A DNA stretch of 64,000 bases. Source: Pseudopyrenochaeta lycopersici. Its lineage: Eukaryota > Ascomycota > Dothideomycetes > Pleosporales > Pseudopyrenochaetaceae. The notes under the pieces were generated by a model that was not told the DNA's origin, searched no databases, and saw nothing but the letters and a program-made list of their open reading frames with translations. Location: NCBI GenBank assembly GCA_003313425.1, contig NHZP01000019.1:992001-1056000 (forward strand), written 5' to 3'. The position numbers were made by a program, and so were the translations under genes. Shown piece after piece: positions 32,494-43,238 of the stretch; the stretch's first letter is position 1, and each line of letters starts with the position of its first letter.

Positions 32494-34257
32494 ATGCCCA
32501 AGCGAACTGCTGATTCCCCCCTCGTTAACGAAGGATTTACCAAGAGGCAGAAGGCTAGAGATGGCGCTGATGTCAGCAATTCCACTCCAGCTGCGCCCGC
32601 TGGCGCTCGTGTAGAAGATGAAACCCTTGAGATCATCAATTTTGCACCAACCGGACTCATGGACGCTGAGGATGCTGCTGCATCAGAGCAGGAGGGTGAT
32701 GAAGCTGCCCCAGGGAAGAACAATTTGACCCCCTGGCAAGAAGTCAACAGTAAGCCGAAGAACGCCAGCAAAAAGACGAAGAACCCTCCCGTCAAAGACG
32801 TCTTTACACCCTGGCATACTAGTATAATTTTGCCTCCACCCAGTCAATTCTGGGGCCTAAAGCCGGTGCCTGGTGATCCTCGACCCCACCCTGTCCAACC
32901 TTCCGCTCGCGAGAGTAACGGCGCAACGAATCCGCCAATGTGGGAGGATCGCAAGTATCGATTTCAGCGGGGCTCACGACGGGTCAAGTATTTCGGCACT
33001 AGCTTACCCGAAGGCGCAGGGGATCTGCCTGAGATTCTAGACCAAGAAGACCTACTGGTCATCCAACTTATTGACATGCGACCCAAAAGTGCCAATGATC
33101 CCACTCCTAGACGCCTACCCACCTTATATGTCTACGAGGGTGGCAAGCCTAAGGACTGGAACAACATGCAGGCTGTCAAGTGCCTAAATGACAGGCGCGC
33201 ACAGGCTATTGATCGAATCACTCTGGATGCCCCCTGGACACGCATCGAGCGTGAGTATTTGGCATTGCTCTTTGAAGAGTCCCCCAGTGCATCGATTTGG
33301 GAGTTGACTGAGCGGCACAATGCACGCTTCATGTATCAAGACTTCGCAGTGTCAGTTGGCTTCTCGTTTGCCACTATGTCTGAAGGCCGAACAGTTGAGA
33401 GCGTCAGCCATGAATACAAGTCATACAAGCCTTGTTACGATAGAGGCGAGGCGCCGGATTTCGTCCGATATCATAACGATAATTCGCGCAAGGGCAAGGC
33501 TATCCGCAAATCAAAGCGCCTGGAGGCAGCATTCGGCCCAGCAAATAAAGCTCTTGAAAAGGAGTGGGATGAGCAGAACGGGTCTGATACAGAGGAAAGA
33601 GGCCAAAATGAGAAAGGCGTGGCTACGAAGAAGCTAAAGAAAAGATCTCCAAAGGCGACAAAGAAGACCACGCCGAAGAGACGCGCCTCGAAGAACTCTT
33701 GGGATCAAAACGAGCTCAAAGGTGAGTCAATGGCTCCTATGATCGAGCAGCCGCAGCTTGAAGAAATTGAAGAGGAGCTATTAGAGCTAGCGGGCGCATA
33801 CAATGAGGAAGACATCTGCAGGTCTCCTCAAAGTTCATCTCTTGACTCTCTTCTTGACACAGATTTTGAAGCGACTCCGGCATCGTCGCCGCAAAGCCGC
33901 TTTCCCAGTCCCAATGGAACATTGCTGCCACCTAGTGATTGCGGAGTAGTAGAGACCGCCGAGGCAACAGTCGGTGAACTGATCAACCAGGCTGTTGTGT
34001 ATGCTACAGAGCAGCATACTGTGGAGAATACATGTCCTGAGCCCCAAAATTTGGTAGAGAACGCCCAGATAAGTATTCAGGAGACCTCCAAGGAAGCAAT
34101 GCTGGAAAAGGGCACTCCACAGATGACGTTCATGGTCGAAGCTACTGCAGTCCAACCCCAAGCTGAGAGCCCTGAGGGATCACCTTCTATCGTACAGGCT
34201 TACGGCGCGCGGAAGATTGAAGTAGATGAGAACTACAGCGACGATGAAGAGCTGTGA
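32494..34257 (+). CDS. Lysine-rich, probably nuclear orphan protein with a Myb/SANT-like segment, 587 aa
   Basis: Single exon from MPKRTADSPLVNEGF at 32494 (the ORF could begin at 32398, but the added residues are not gene-like). The N-terminal quarter is disordered and has a basic cluster (KRQKAR). A central region includes RFQRGSRRVKYFGTSLPEG and then TLDAPWTRIEREYLALLFEE...IWELTERHNARF, which resembles a Trp-started helix-turn-helix as in Myb/SANT-like domains. It is followed by GRTVESVSHEYKSYKP, then a clear nuclear signal (KKLKKRSPKATKKTTPKRR). The last 180 residues are acidic and low-complexity. A chromatin or transcription role is a reasonable guess; no defined family recognised. Confidence 0.7.
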   Translation: MPKRTADSPLVNEGFTKRQKARDGADVSNSTPAAPAGARVEDETLEIINFAPTGLMDAEDAAASEQEGDEAAPGKNNLTPWQEVNSKPKNASKKTKNPPVKDVFTPWHTSIILPPPSQFWGLKPVPGDPRPHPVQPSARESNGATNPPMWEDRKYRFQRGSRRVKYFGTSLPEGAGDLPEILDQEDLLVIQLIDMRPKSANDPTPRRLPTLYVYEGGKPKDWNNMQAVKCLNDRRAQAIDRITLDAPWTRIEREYLALLFEESPSASIWELTERHNARFMYQDFAVSVGFSFATMSEGRTVESVSHEYKSYKPCYDRGEAPDFVRYHNDNSRKGKAIRKSKRLEAAFGPANKALEKEWDEQNGSDTEERGQNEKGVATKKLKKRSPKATKKTTPKRRASKNSWDQNELKGESMAPMIEQPQLEEIEEELLELAGAYNEEDICRSPQSSSLDSLLDTDFEATPASSPQSRFPSPNGTLLPPSDCGVVETAEATVGELINQAVVYATEQHTVENTCPEPQNLVENAQISIQETSKEAMLEKGTPQMTFMVEATAVQPQAESPEGSPSIVQAYGARKIEVDENYSDDEEL

Positions 34258-35891
34258 GCTTGAGTGTATATATATGTGTGGCTAAGTGCTGTTTTTCTTT
34301 GCTTCCGTGTCTTAGCTTCCTCAGTTGGCTAGGTATTCTTTCTTCATCCTGCAATGCCGAACCGTATTTCATTGATCGAGCGATCAAACCAGTTCGATTT
34401 TTCCAAGTAATATAATGGCAAGTAATGATCTTTCTTATACGTATTTTTCTCAATAGTGCAATCCTGCTAAGTCAGCAGTTATATCCTCTTTTATCGATTC
34501 ATCGAAGACCACGCAGTCTCACAACATGTTTGGCAACCTCTTCAAATTTATGTCATGCATCACATATCTCCGTTGTCTCACATAACCTACTTGTTTCTGT
34601 TTGTGTGTCGTCATATTTGCCTCGTGAACTAGATTATGGTTAGTCATCCGAGTCAACACGTTGTGACATGTTTCACAGCGCACGCGACTGTCGGACATGC
34701 ACGGCATGGGCTTCTCCACTTGTTTCATGCCCCTCACTTACACAAGTGAGACACTTGTAGGTCGCCATGGCGATGGATGTTGCGCTGCATCGCTGGCGCG
34801 CAACAAGCATGACGAGGTAAACTGCGCGCCACCGTCACTGTCGTACTAGGATCCATGTGCAACCAATCGAAAAGAGATCATGGGATACGTTCCAGAGGTG
34901 TCTGAAGTCGTTAGGAGAGTTGCTTGCCATCAGCTTTTCTTGAAAGTTTGTCTCTATTCGAATACTTCTTTCATAAATCTTTCGCCTTTGGGCTACGTCG
35001 TCGCCCACGATTTTCTTCGCATTGCACAATATGTGGAGTATAGAAAATCAATAATTTTCCTCTCTATTCAGATTAGTGAAGCTGATTATACGAGCGGTGC
35101 TTCTCAAACGATTGCCCAGTGGCTTCCTTTGTTTCTCAAATTTTACGCTCGCCACAGCAGCTTTACAATTCAATGGGTTTTCCCTTACGAGCTTCTATTC
35201 ATCATATTATTCCACCAACACCTTGATAGGATACACAAGTGATCTGCCTGTCTTTGCTAGCCGCGCAACTCCGTCAAGTTTACGCTAAGTTCAACACCTC
35301 CTTTCGACCTGCTCAATCTCTGCTTCGGTAGCTGCACAGAAGCTCACCAGATTTGATGCAGCTAGAAACGTCTCCTGAATATCTATATTCGAAGGTTCTC
35401 TATCTGATATGAGGATCTGGAGAACGAAGATTCTGTGGCCTCAAAAAAGGGCAGGGCGAAATGTTGTAGCTACTCTTTGTTTCACATCAAAGTCTACAAG
35501 ATTGGGGATGAGTTTGAAATTGAGGTATCCTCTGGGTTTTTATTTTGGTCGCTCAACACAACTACTACACATGCTTGGTCAGTAGCGTTCATCACGACTT
35601 TTTCGGTAGTTGTGACGGCAAGAACAGGGCTGACAATACTGTCCCAATCACTCTAATTCAACGATTCCATCAATAATGCTGAAGTGACTGAACCGCAGTT
35701 GGCGTGACTTTTCTAAACAAAGGATTTCAACTTTCTTTGTGTGTCATTATACGTCTTGTTACCTGCGACGATGTTGAGTCTACCGAATTGACTCAACAAT
35801 GAGCACTACAAGCTACTTAACTCTCGATCTCTCACCCTCCCAGCTCCACGATCATTGCATAATAATACATCGAGAGATTCCTTCACTCACA
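34258..35891. other. Long intergenic region
   Basis: 1.6 kb, AT-rich with short ORFs only. No gene or RNA supported. Confidence 0.45.
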
Positions 35892-36644
35892 ATGGCTAAA
35901 GCAGCACTTCTCTCGCTCCCTCGAGAACTGCGTGATCAAATAATCAAGCTCGTTCTAGACGAGCACAAAGAATCTGTTACTCAGCCGCTATCCAGCGCGT
36001 ACGCCCCCACCGTCCCCATTGAAGCCGACCTGCCCATCCCACTTCTTGCAACATGCCACCAGCTCCGCGCCGAAACAAGCCAAAGTATCGCGCGTTTACT
36101 TCGCCCAGTCTTCAAGCTCCAGATCAGCCCTGTTCAGACCCACTCCGGATTTTGGCTCATCCCACATATCCCGCACATACACCACCGCACCCAACAAACC
36201 GTAGAATTGCACGTTCACTACCCCGACATGGATTTGCACGTGTGTAACTTCCCCAAGGATTTCAAGGCCTGTACGAACAAAATGATATTCGCCATTTCAA
36301 AACTGCTTGACTCTGTCTCGGGCAAGAGCTCACAACCTATCCGTAGACTACATGTGGTTTTGCATTTTCCCCAGGAGCAAATGGTGGGGGTGAAACTTAT
36401 TATAGCCCAAGCTGCTTTCAGTGACGCGGTAATGCTGCGAAAACCGCTAGGTGCAAGTGGGAGGGTGTCGAAAGATGGGGCGCAGGAGATATTCTGTCGA
36501 TCTCGGTCTGAAAGGGCCCATGTTTTGAGTGAAGAGTATTCGGCGTTTAGGTATGTGGAGAAGGTAGGTTTGTGGTACAATGGAATGACAAGGGCGTGGT
36601 TTAATGTTAGGGATGGAGTTCAGCAGGTGTTGATTGGATCGTGA
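35892..36644 (+). CDS. F-box-like (LPRELRD) protein, 250 aa
   Basis: Single exon. MAKAALLSLPRELRDQIIKLVLDEH gives the family motif at the very N-terminus, so the ATG at 35892 (CACAATGGC context) is preferred to 35799. The PLLATCHQLRAETSQ block follows at the usual distance. The rest has a repeated H-I-P-H-I-H-H segment and a long central strand/helix region without known catalytic residues. Shorter than the 6.8-11.6 kb relatives. The next gene downstream is another member, in the same orientation, 334 bp away. Confidence 0.75.
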   Translation: MAKAALLSLPRELRDQIIKLVLDEHKESVTQPLSSAYAPTVPIEADLPIPLLATCHQLRAETSQSIARLLRPVFKLQISPVQTHSGFWLIPHIPHIHHRTQQTVELHVHYPDMDLHVCNFPKDFKACTNKMIFAISKLLDSVSGKSSQPIRRLHVVLHFPQEQMVGVKLIIAQAAFSDAVMLRKPLGASGRVSKDGAQEIFCRSRSERAHVLSEEYSAFRYVEKVGLWYNGMTRAWFNVRDGVQQVLIGS

Positions 36645-36978
36645 GGGGCGTGGGGCAGTGAATGTGAACGTAGTACTTGATGGGGCGTATAGAAGAGTAT
36701 TCAAATTCTCGAACTAGTGACATATTGTGGATTCTAAAGTGTGGTTTGGTTGGAAAATTTGGTTTATTATTACCACTTTATGCACGGTACTAGGCTGCTA
36801 CTGGGCGTAGCTCTTGCTCGACCCGTGGTTAGTCACAGTACTCCGACTTTAAGTACCGTTGCTGCTACATTTCTTCCCACTCTTCTCTAACGGTAAAGAC
36901 GCGTGAAGTCACGTCTCAGGTTGACAAGTGTACCTCATGGCAGGCACGACAAATACTGATAACAGTGCTCCGCCCAAA
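36645..36978. other. Short intergenic region between two F-box-like genes
   Basis: 334 bp; presumed terminator of the first and promoter of the second. No specific element seen. Confidence 0.35.
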
Positions 36979-37974
36979 ATGAGCACCCCATCCCTCCTCG
37001 GACTTCCTCGAGAGCTGCGCGACATCATCATCGATCAAGTCCTACTCTCAGGGATATCTGCACCGAAGGCAGCGTCCATGAATCAAGCAGACAGTAAACG
37101 GCGGTGCGGCGGCAGTTTTTTTCAATATACATTTGACGTCTTTGTTCCGCAGATTCCGTCGCCCTCGGTTTCGCTCTTATGTGCCAGCAAACAGCTTAAC
37201 ATCGAGACGTCGCAGCGAGTTGGCGTACTGGACATACCTCTAGTACTCGACATAGTCAGCTTGAATGATGGAAGCGTCTACTGTACGTGGCTCAACGTGC
37301 CCTGGAAGAAGACTTGGGAGAAGATTTGCATGATGGTCAACGTGCGAGTACAGCCTGTTGAGGTGCGCAAACTCCGCCATCGTGGCATCACGGAGGGAGG
37401 ATGGGGGTACACTATTCCTTGGGAATGCACTATGCAGGCTGGATGGGAAAAGGATACAGCGACACAACATGTGGTGGCATGGTTTGTGCAGAAGAATGTG
37501 TCACAGGCGCTGAGGATGGCAGTATTGGGAAGTCTCGACGGTTCCTTGACTCCACTCAATGGGCTTGACAGTGGCACACGTGGTCCTGCTATGTGCACGA
37601 TAGCACAAGTACGTATTAATGTCGACGTGGCCTCTGAAAATTCGTCGCCAGAGAAGAATGCAGGTCTCGAGGCATGGTACAGGTCTGACACTCATGTGGA
37701 TTCATTCACCCGCGAACTCGGAGACCACATCTACGAAGACCTACTGTGCCACGATGTGCTAGTTGAGCCGTTCAGGGGTCCGCGTGGGCAGAGCTCATGG
37801 CTGTTGGAGATGTTTTCGAATGTGGGCCAGATGGAGCTGCGGACTCGTGGCTATTTGTCCAGATTATTTCGGCTCAGTAAGATGGTGCAGGAGGGATCAG
37901 TGTTCCTGCAGTGGGCCGAGAAGGAAGCGACGGAGTCTATACGCGAGAGAAGGCGCGAGTTGCAATGGGAGTGA
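36979..37974 (+). CDS. F-box-like (LPRELRD) protein, 331 aa
   Basis: Single exon. MSTPSLLGLPRELRDIIIDQVLLSG places the motif at the start, and SLLCASKQLNIETSQR is the matching second block of the family. In-frame ATGs at 36928 and 36937 would add a short polar lead. The body is globular, with a C-terminal basic helix (SIRERRRELQWE). It shares motif spacing with the preceding gene, so the two may be an old tandem pair, although the remaining sequence is very divergent. No function beyond possible Skp1-type binding can be suggested. Confidence 0.75.
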   Translation: MSTPSLLGLPRELRDIIIDQVLLSGISAPKAASMNQADSKRRCGGSFFQYTFDVFVPQIPSPSVSLLCASKQLNIETSQRVGVLDIPLVLDIVSLNDGSVYCTWLNVPWKKTWEKICMMVNVRVQPVEVRKLRHRGITEGGWGYTIPWECTMQAGWEKDTATQHVVAWFVQKNVSQALRMAVLGSLDGSLTPLNGLDSGTRGPAMCTIAQVRINVDVASENSSPEKNAGLEAWYRSDTHVDSFTRELGDHIYEDLLCHDVLVEPFRGPRGQSSWLLEMFSNVGQMELRTRGYLSRLFRLSKMVQEGSVFLQWAEKEATESIRERRRELQWE

Positions 37975-39062
37975 TGTACTTGTGCTCTTGCATTGTTCGG
38001 ACGAATATGCTTGGCTGTTACTGCGATGCCGAGGTAGACGTGGTTTTGGTTTGAATCGCTGTACTTAATTCGTGTTGGCTTTGCAGCTGGTGTGGTCTTT
38101 GAGCGGTATTATGTTGGAGAGGCTGCAACATGGGGTGAAGGATGAATGACACGCAGGGAAAGAGCGACATGAGTTGAGAAAGCGCAACGTGAGTTAAGAA
38201 AGAGCGACATGAGTTAGAGAAAGAGCGATATGCAAGGGGCCAGACTAGGAATACGTGCATGTTAGCCTTGTACTAAATGTTCTCTAGGCGTCGACTTCAT
38301 GCAGCTCTCCTCTTGTGGATAATATTTCTTGCCTTTTGATATAGGTGATCGATCAAGGCTGCTCACCGCCTCGAGGGCAATTGGCTTTGCGCCACACAGG
38401 GTTGTTTGGCGCCAATGTTTACATCGCGTGCCCCCTCGTGCTTCCACATATGCCGTGGGTGCCATACAAGCGTCTTTGCTCACCACGCACCCCTATTGTG
38501 CGCTCAGCGTGCACACCACGGCCTTGCCACAGGGCATTTGCCAGGCCATAGAAAATGCGGAGAGGCATAATCACGTCAACGGTGATGGGGCTGGGAGCAG
38601 CAATTGGTCCCGCCTTAATTGAGCCAAGGCAAGCGGGTGGACCCTGACCATTTCGCGATAAGCTTAGCTCAGGGCAGGGCCTCCCTGATGCTCCTTTCGA
38701 GAGTTCGGATACACATGGCCGTCCTTGCTCTCCGCCTTTTTCGCATGCCGTGCGGTTTTGCCCTGTCGCTCATTATTCTTGAATTTGTTCTCGCGTGACA
38801 AAGGGGAGACTGAGGCACGCATAACGCTTTGCTTGCACTGCACACATGCTGATCCCCTGCCGTAACGCTCAATTCCACGCTTTTGAAACCGCTGCAACGC
38901 CAGCGCCGTTTGTGCCTCCGACCGAGCGCCGAACTTGGACGACAGCGGTGGACCAGCAGGCGGGGACAGACTCGGAACGTCATTGAGGTTTATTCCACTT
39001 CTTCCTCTGCGCCGTTGCACATGCCCGTTGCATAGCACACAACCACGCACCGGACCGCAACC
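37975..39062. other. Intergenic region with a short tandem repeat
   Basis: 1.09 kb. Contains the 20-bp repeat at 38158-38232, and the promoter of the TBC gene. Other ORFs here have no support. Confidence 0.45.
38158..38232. repeat. 20-bp tandem repeat, about 3.7 copies
   Basis: Unit GAAAGAGCGACATGAGTTGA, imperfect, starting at 38158, 38178, 38198 and 38219. It lies ~185 bp downstream of the F-box-like stop. A polymorphic minisatellite is likely. Confidence 0.85.
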
Positions 39063-42000
39063 ATGCACCTCGACCAGGACACGATACCATCGCACGCGGA
39101 AGACTCGGTTGCGCGGTCGCCCAGAACACATGTAGACAGCTCGCCGCTGCCTACAGACTCAATGGTCACTGTCCCGCTTTCAGAAGCCGGCTGTGGCCCC
39201 CAAGAGGATGGCGAGTGCGCGAGGGCGTCGATATCACAGTCAGACATGATGGTGGACGAGCAGAGAACATCGTCACGCCCGGACTCGAGCGAGATACACA
39301 AGGCATTTGGGCGCCGTAGCAGCCAGGCGAGCGTCGATGAACCCACCGTCGACAGTCCAACCGTCTCGGTCCACGATACCGACGCCCCAGTGTCACCAAA
39401 ATCTTCCATCAAATTAAGAAGGGGCAGCAATGGCTCTGGGAAGAGCGAGCAAGTGGACTGGGCCGAGCTGGAGAAGAAGGAAGAACAGGAGCAGGAGCAG
39501 GGAGGCGAGGAAGAGGTGTGCTCGAAACCCCCTCCCCTTAGACAACGCTAATCAGTCCAGGCGATGGCACTTCTTCTTGCACGACTAGAGCAGGAGAACA
39601 ACGCCCTACTCTCCGACTCAAAGGCTGGCATGAAGGTCGCCCGCGCCCGCAGCCAGTCTCGACCGCCCTCGTTCAACCAGCTGAAGCGCCTTGTGCAGGA
39701 TGACACCTCGACTGTGCGCTTTTCGCAGCTCCCCTCGCCACCGCCTATGACAGAGCTCGAATTCTGGGCTGCCCTCGTACGCGACTACCCGCAGACCGTC
39801 CAGCGCTTGCCCACCCTCTGCTTGAACAAAATACGGGCGGGTATACCCGCGCCACTACGGGGTGTTGTGTGGCAGAGCGCTGCGGGCTCGCGTGAAAAGC
39901 TGATCGAGGATCAATACGATACGCTTTGTGGAGAGTCTAGTCCATACGAGAATATTATCAACAAGGACCTTGGCAGAAGCTTCCCGGGCGTTGAAATGTT
40001 CAAGGACCCTGAAGGCGAGGGGCAGAAGATGCTCGGCCGCGTTCTGAAGTGCTTCAGCTTGTATGACAGCAAGATTGGGTACTGCCAGGGCCTTGGCTTC
40101 CTTGTTGGTCCGCTACTGATGCAAATGGGCGACAAGGAGGCCTTTTGCGTGCTTGTCAGGCAAGTCAGCCACTTGCAATGACGCTCCTTGAATGCTAACA
40201 TTTCACAGACTCATGGAAGACTATGACCTTCGCTCGTGCTTTCTCCCAGATCTCTCCGGTCTACACCTCCGCATCTTCCAGTTTCAGAAGCTACTCCACC
40301 AGCACATGCCACAACTCGCACAACACCTCGACACGCTAGGAGTTGAATCCGCATACCTGTCGCAATGGTTTCTGTCCTTCTTTGCCGTCACATGCCCGCT
40401 CCCTATGCTATTTCGTATCTACGATGTATTGTTTGCCGAAGGAGCATCCGAAACGATCATGCGTGTGGCCCTCGCGCTGATGAAGAGGAACGAACAAAAG
40501 CTCTTATCACTATCGGAATTCGAGGATGTAATGCAACTCTTATTAGGTCGACAACTATGGGACCCGTATGGACGAAATGCGGGGTCGGCGGATGAATTGG
40601 TCAATGATTTTGTAGGCTTTACAAACGACGTCACGCGAGAGAAGCTGCAGGGGCTAGAACAACAGTATAAAGAGGCACAGGAGAAGGATTCGTCTAAGCA
40701 ACAGGTGCAGAAATCTGCAACATCATTCCTCGGTCGTCTGTGGGGCCCCTCCAATGCTTCAACCAAGTCAATGTCTCTAAGCCCGGGTCTTTCAGCGCCA
40801 TCGCGACCCGTCAGCTTCCTCAGGCGGTCAGCTTCCAAGCAAAGTCTGGCATCAACACTTAACTCCACTGCCGAGTCGGACGCATCAGCTGCAACCCAAA
40901 GCACGGCCCTGACCGACCTCTCGCGTGGCTCGAGCGCAGATGTCATGTCGCTAAAGTCGGGCCATGGTTCGGTTGCAATGGGACACTCTGCAAAGGACCG
41001 AGATTTGCATTACCAGATCGAGCAGCTGCTGATGTCAGTCAGTCAGCTGCAAAGGCAGAACAGCGAGCTGGAAGCTGCGCTACAGAAGCAACGCGAAGAC
41101 AGAAATGAAGACCATCGCATCGTGCGAACATTAGTCGACAAAGCTCGGAAGAAGACCTCTACACTGGCCGCCCCCTCAACACGACAGTCGCGCCGAAGAA
41201 CGACCATCACAGCCGCGACCGCGATCCCGCCACCTAGTGAGACCGCCGCCGCGGATTTGCCCGAAGAAACCGCGGAGATTGTGGAAGTATTAGACCAGCG
41301 CTTCCCATTGGAACAAACACACCACCGTGCATCGTCCATGTTCGAGACTAAAGAAATCCTACGCGACAACCTATCACGTACGAAAGAGCAGCTCAATTCG
41401 GAAACATTGCGTGCACAAGCACTTGCCCGGGACCTCAACGACCGAGATGCTGAACTTCAGATAGCTCGCGACGCACTCAAGGATACGAGACAACGCCTCC
41501 AAGACTCGTACAACCAGAATCAGAGGAATGAAAAGATGATCCAGGAGCTGCGGATAAACGCACGCAAGACCTCTGCGGCAGCATCATGGACGAGCACAGA
41601 TACCCCGACACCAGACACGCCGCCCAGCTTGTCACGCTCCACAACCGCTGACAGCTCATCTGGCGGCCTACGGGAATTTAGACTCGGTCGTACGCCTTCC
41701 CAGAAATCCCACAAATCCATTCCACCAGCAGCATCCATCTTTAGCAAACGCTCCTCTTCTTTAGCGACGCAGAGCGTGTTGGCAACTGAGAATCTCACTC
41801 CTGCCGACAACGAAGCCCTCCTTCTCGAACTCGTAAACGCCAAGACAGCAGAAGCCGTGGCGAAGCAAGAGCTGGAAGAGTTCAGGAGTAAGTTTGAGGG
41901 TATGAAGAGGGTCATCAGTGGACAGTCACCCGTAACCACGCCATCTGCAATGACACCGAGTCCAACCCCCAAGGAGCCTGCTGGTGCTAGCGTGGCCGCT

Positions 42001-42069
42001 GCTGTAGGCGGCTGGGCTTGGGGTGGATGGAAGAGGACAGTTAGCACAAATAACGCCAACGTCTCGTAG
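39063..42069 (+). CDS. TBC-domain Rab GTPase-activating protein, 970 aa
   Basis: Exons 39063-39515, 39561-40159 and 40209-42069. The N-terminus (~200 aa) is disordered and acidic. The TBC domain spans about residues 225-460: GIPAPLRGVVWQSAAG (RxxxW), INKDLGRSFPG with the Arg finger, and YCQGLGFLVGPLL with the Gln finger, so it should be an active GAP. LMEDYDLRSCFLPDLSGL starts exon 3. The C-terminal half has Ser-rich linkers and several coiled coils (residues ~610-770 and ~850-900), as in Gyp5/EVI5-like GAPs working on Golgi or endosomal Rabs. Intron 2 (49 bp) begins with GC, not GT; only this border keeps the frame and the conserved FCVLVRLMEDYDL. Confidence 0.9.
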
Positions 42070-43238
42070 GATGTGAAGTAACGATTTAGAGGAAGAAGAC
42101 AGAGGCGAGTATATACACTGTAAAGTATCTCGAGATGGATATTTCGGATGTTTATATGGCGAGGGCCTGTATATGTGTTGGGGGGAGCTAAACATGCACA
42201 AACGACATGAGGAGATTGGATCTTCAATCTTTCCTCTTTTACGAACTTACATATACCTCACTTCACCGCTTTTCCCTGGCCACGGGTGGTGGGGAAATTA
42301 GCGCAAAGACTTTTAATGCATACCCTTTTACGATCTTTCAAACTTGAATTATATTTTGTTCGTTGCGTTCGTGCGGTGTTTCCACTCTAGATTTATAACG
42401 CTTCGGGTATGAGTATTCTGTTGGCAGTATCATGTCCAGTAAAAGTAGTGCGGAGAGGGGGTTTCCCTGATGTAGTTATGTACGAATGTACTTGGTTACT
42501 TTTCGACTTATACAAAAGCAGTAATCGCGTTGATTATTTCATACAAAGCACCGGCTTCGCTTCGTTCAGGGCCAATGGAGCTGAGTGGATTACAGGAGGG
42601 CAGTGTTTGTTGCTCTCAGGCTTACAAGCGATAGCTGTACGGTGGAATTGCCCTTTTCAGAATGACGTTTTTTATAGTAGAATGGGTTGTAGAGACTCTG
42701 GAGCGCTACTTCCCTAACAGGACCTTTGTATTTTTTTTATTGGGGCATGTATTTTCACAGTCATCTGCTTTAGACTCGTAAACGCCCAACACTCATGGGA
42801 GTGTGAAATGAAAGGTTTGCATTTCGTGGTGCGTTGGGTTACAAGAGAGAGTCTCAAATGAGCCACAGCTACAGTATTGATAGATATACAGCATCAGAAT
42901 AGAATTGATAAAAGCACTAATGTCATGATTCTGATGCACTGGAGATGTAAGGGACCCAATTATTCTACTGTCGTTCTAGTCTATAATGACTTCTATAGGC
43001 AATGGTATTGATATCATTATACATAATGGCGATCGAGAAAATAATTATGGATTCTTCCGCAATCCAAGCTTACTAAAAATATGGCATACCAAATGCAGAC
43101 TTTGATTGCCGTCGACAGAAAGCCAGCTGTCGGTATCGAATAGACTAATAGCTCTTACGAGCACCAACAACAAGCTAGTAAAGCAGAGTAATGTCAGCTT
43201 CTCTTCATAACCAAAGCACTCTAACCGCTCAGCAGTAT
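42070..43238. other. AT-rich intergenic region between convergent genes
   Basis: 1.17 kb, notably AT-rich from about 42880. No gene supported. Confidence 0.45.

Noticed and set aside
41520..42227. 235-codon ORF antisense to the TBC gene
   Set aside because: Mirror of Ser/Pro-rich coding sequence on the plus strand; no homology.
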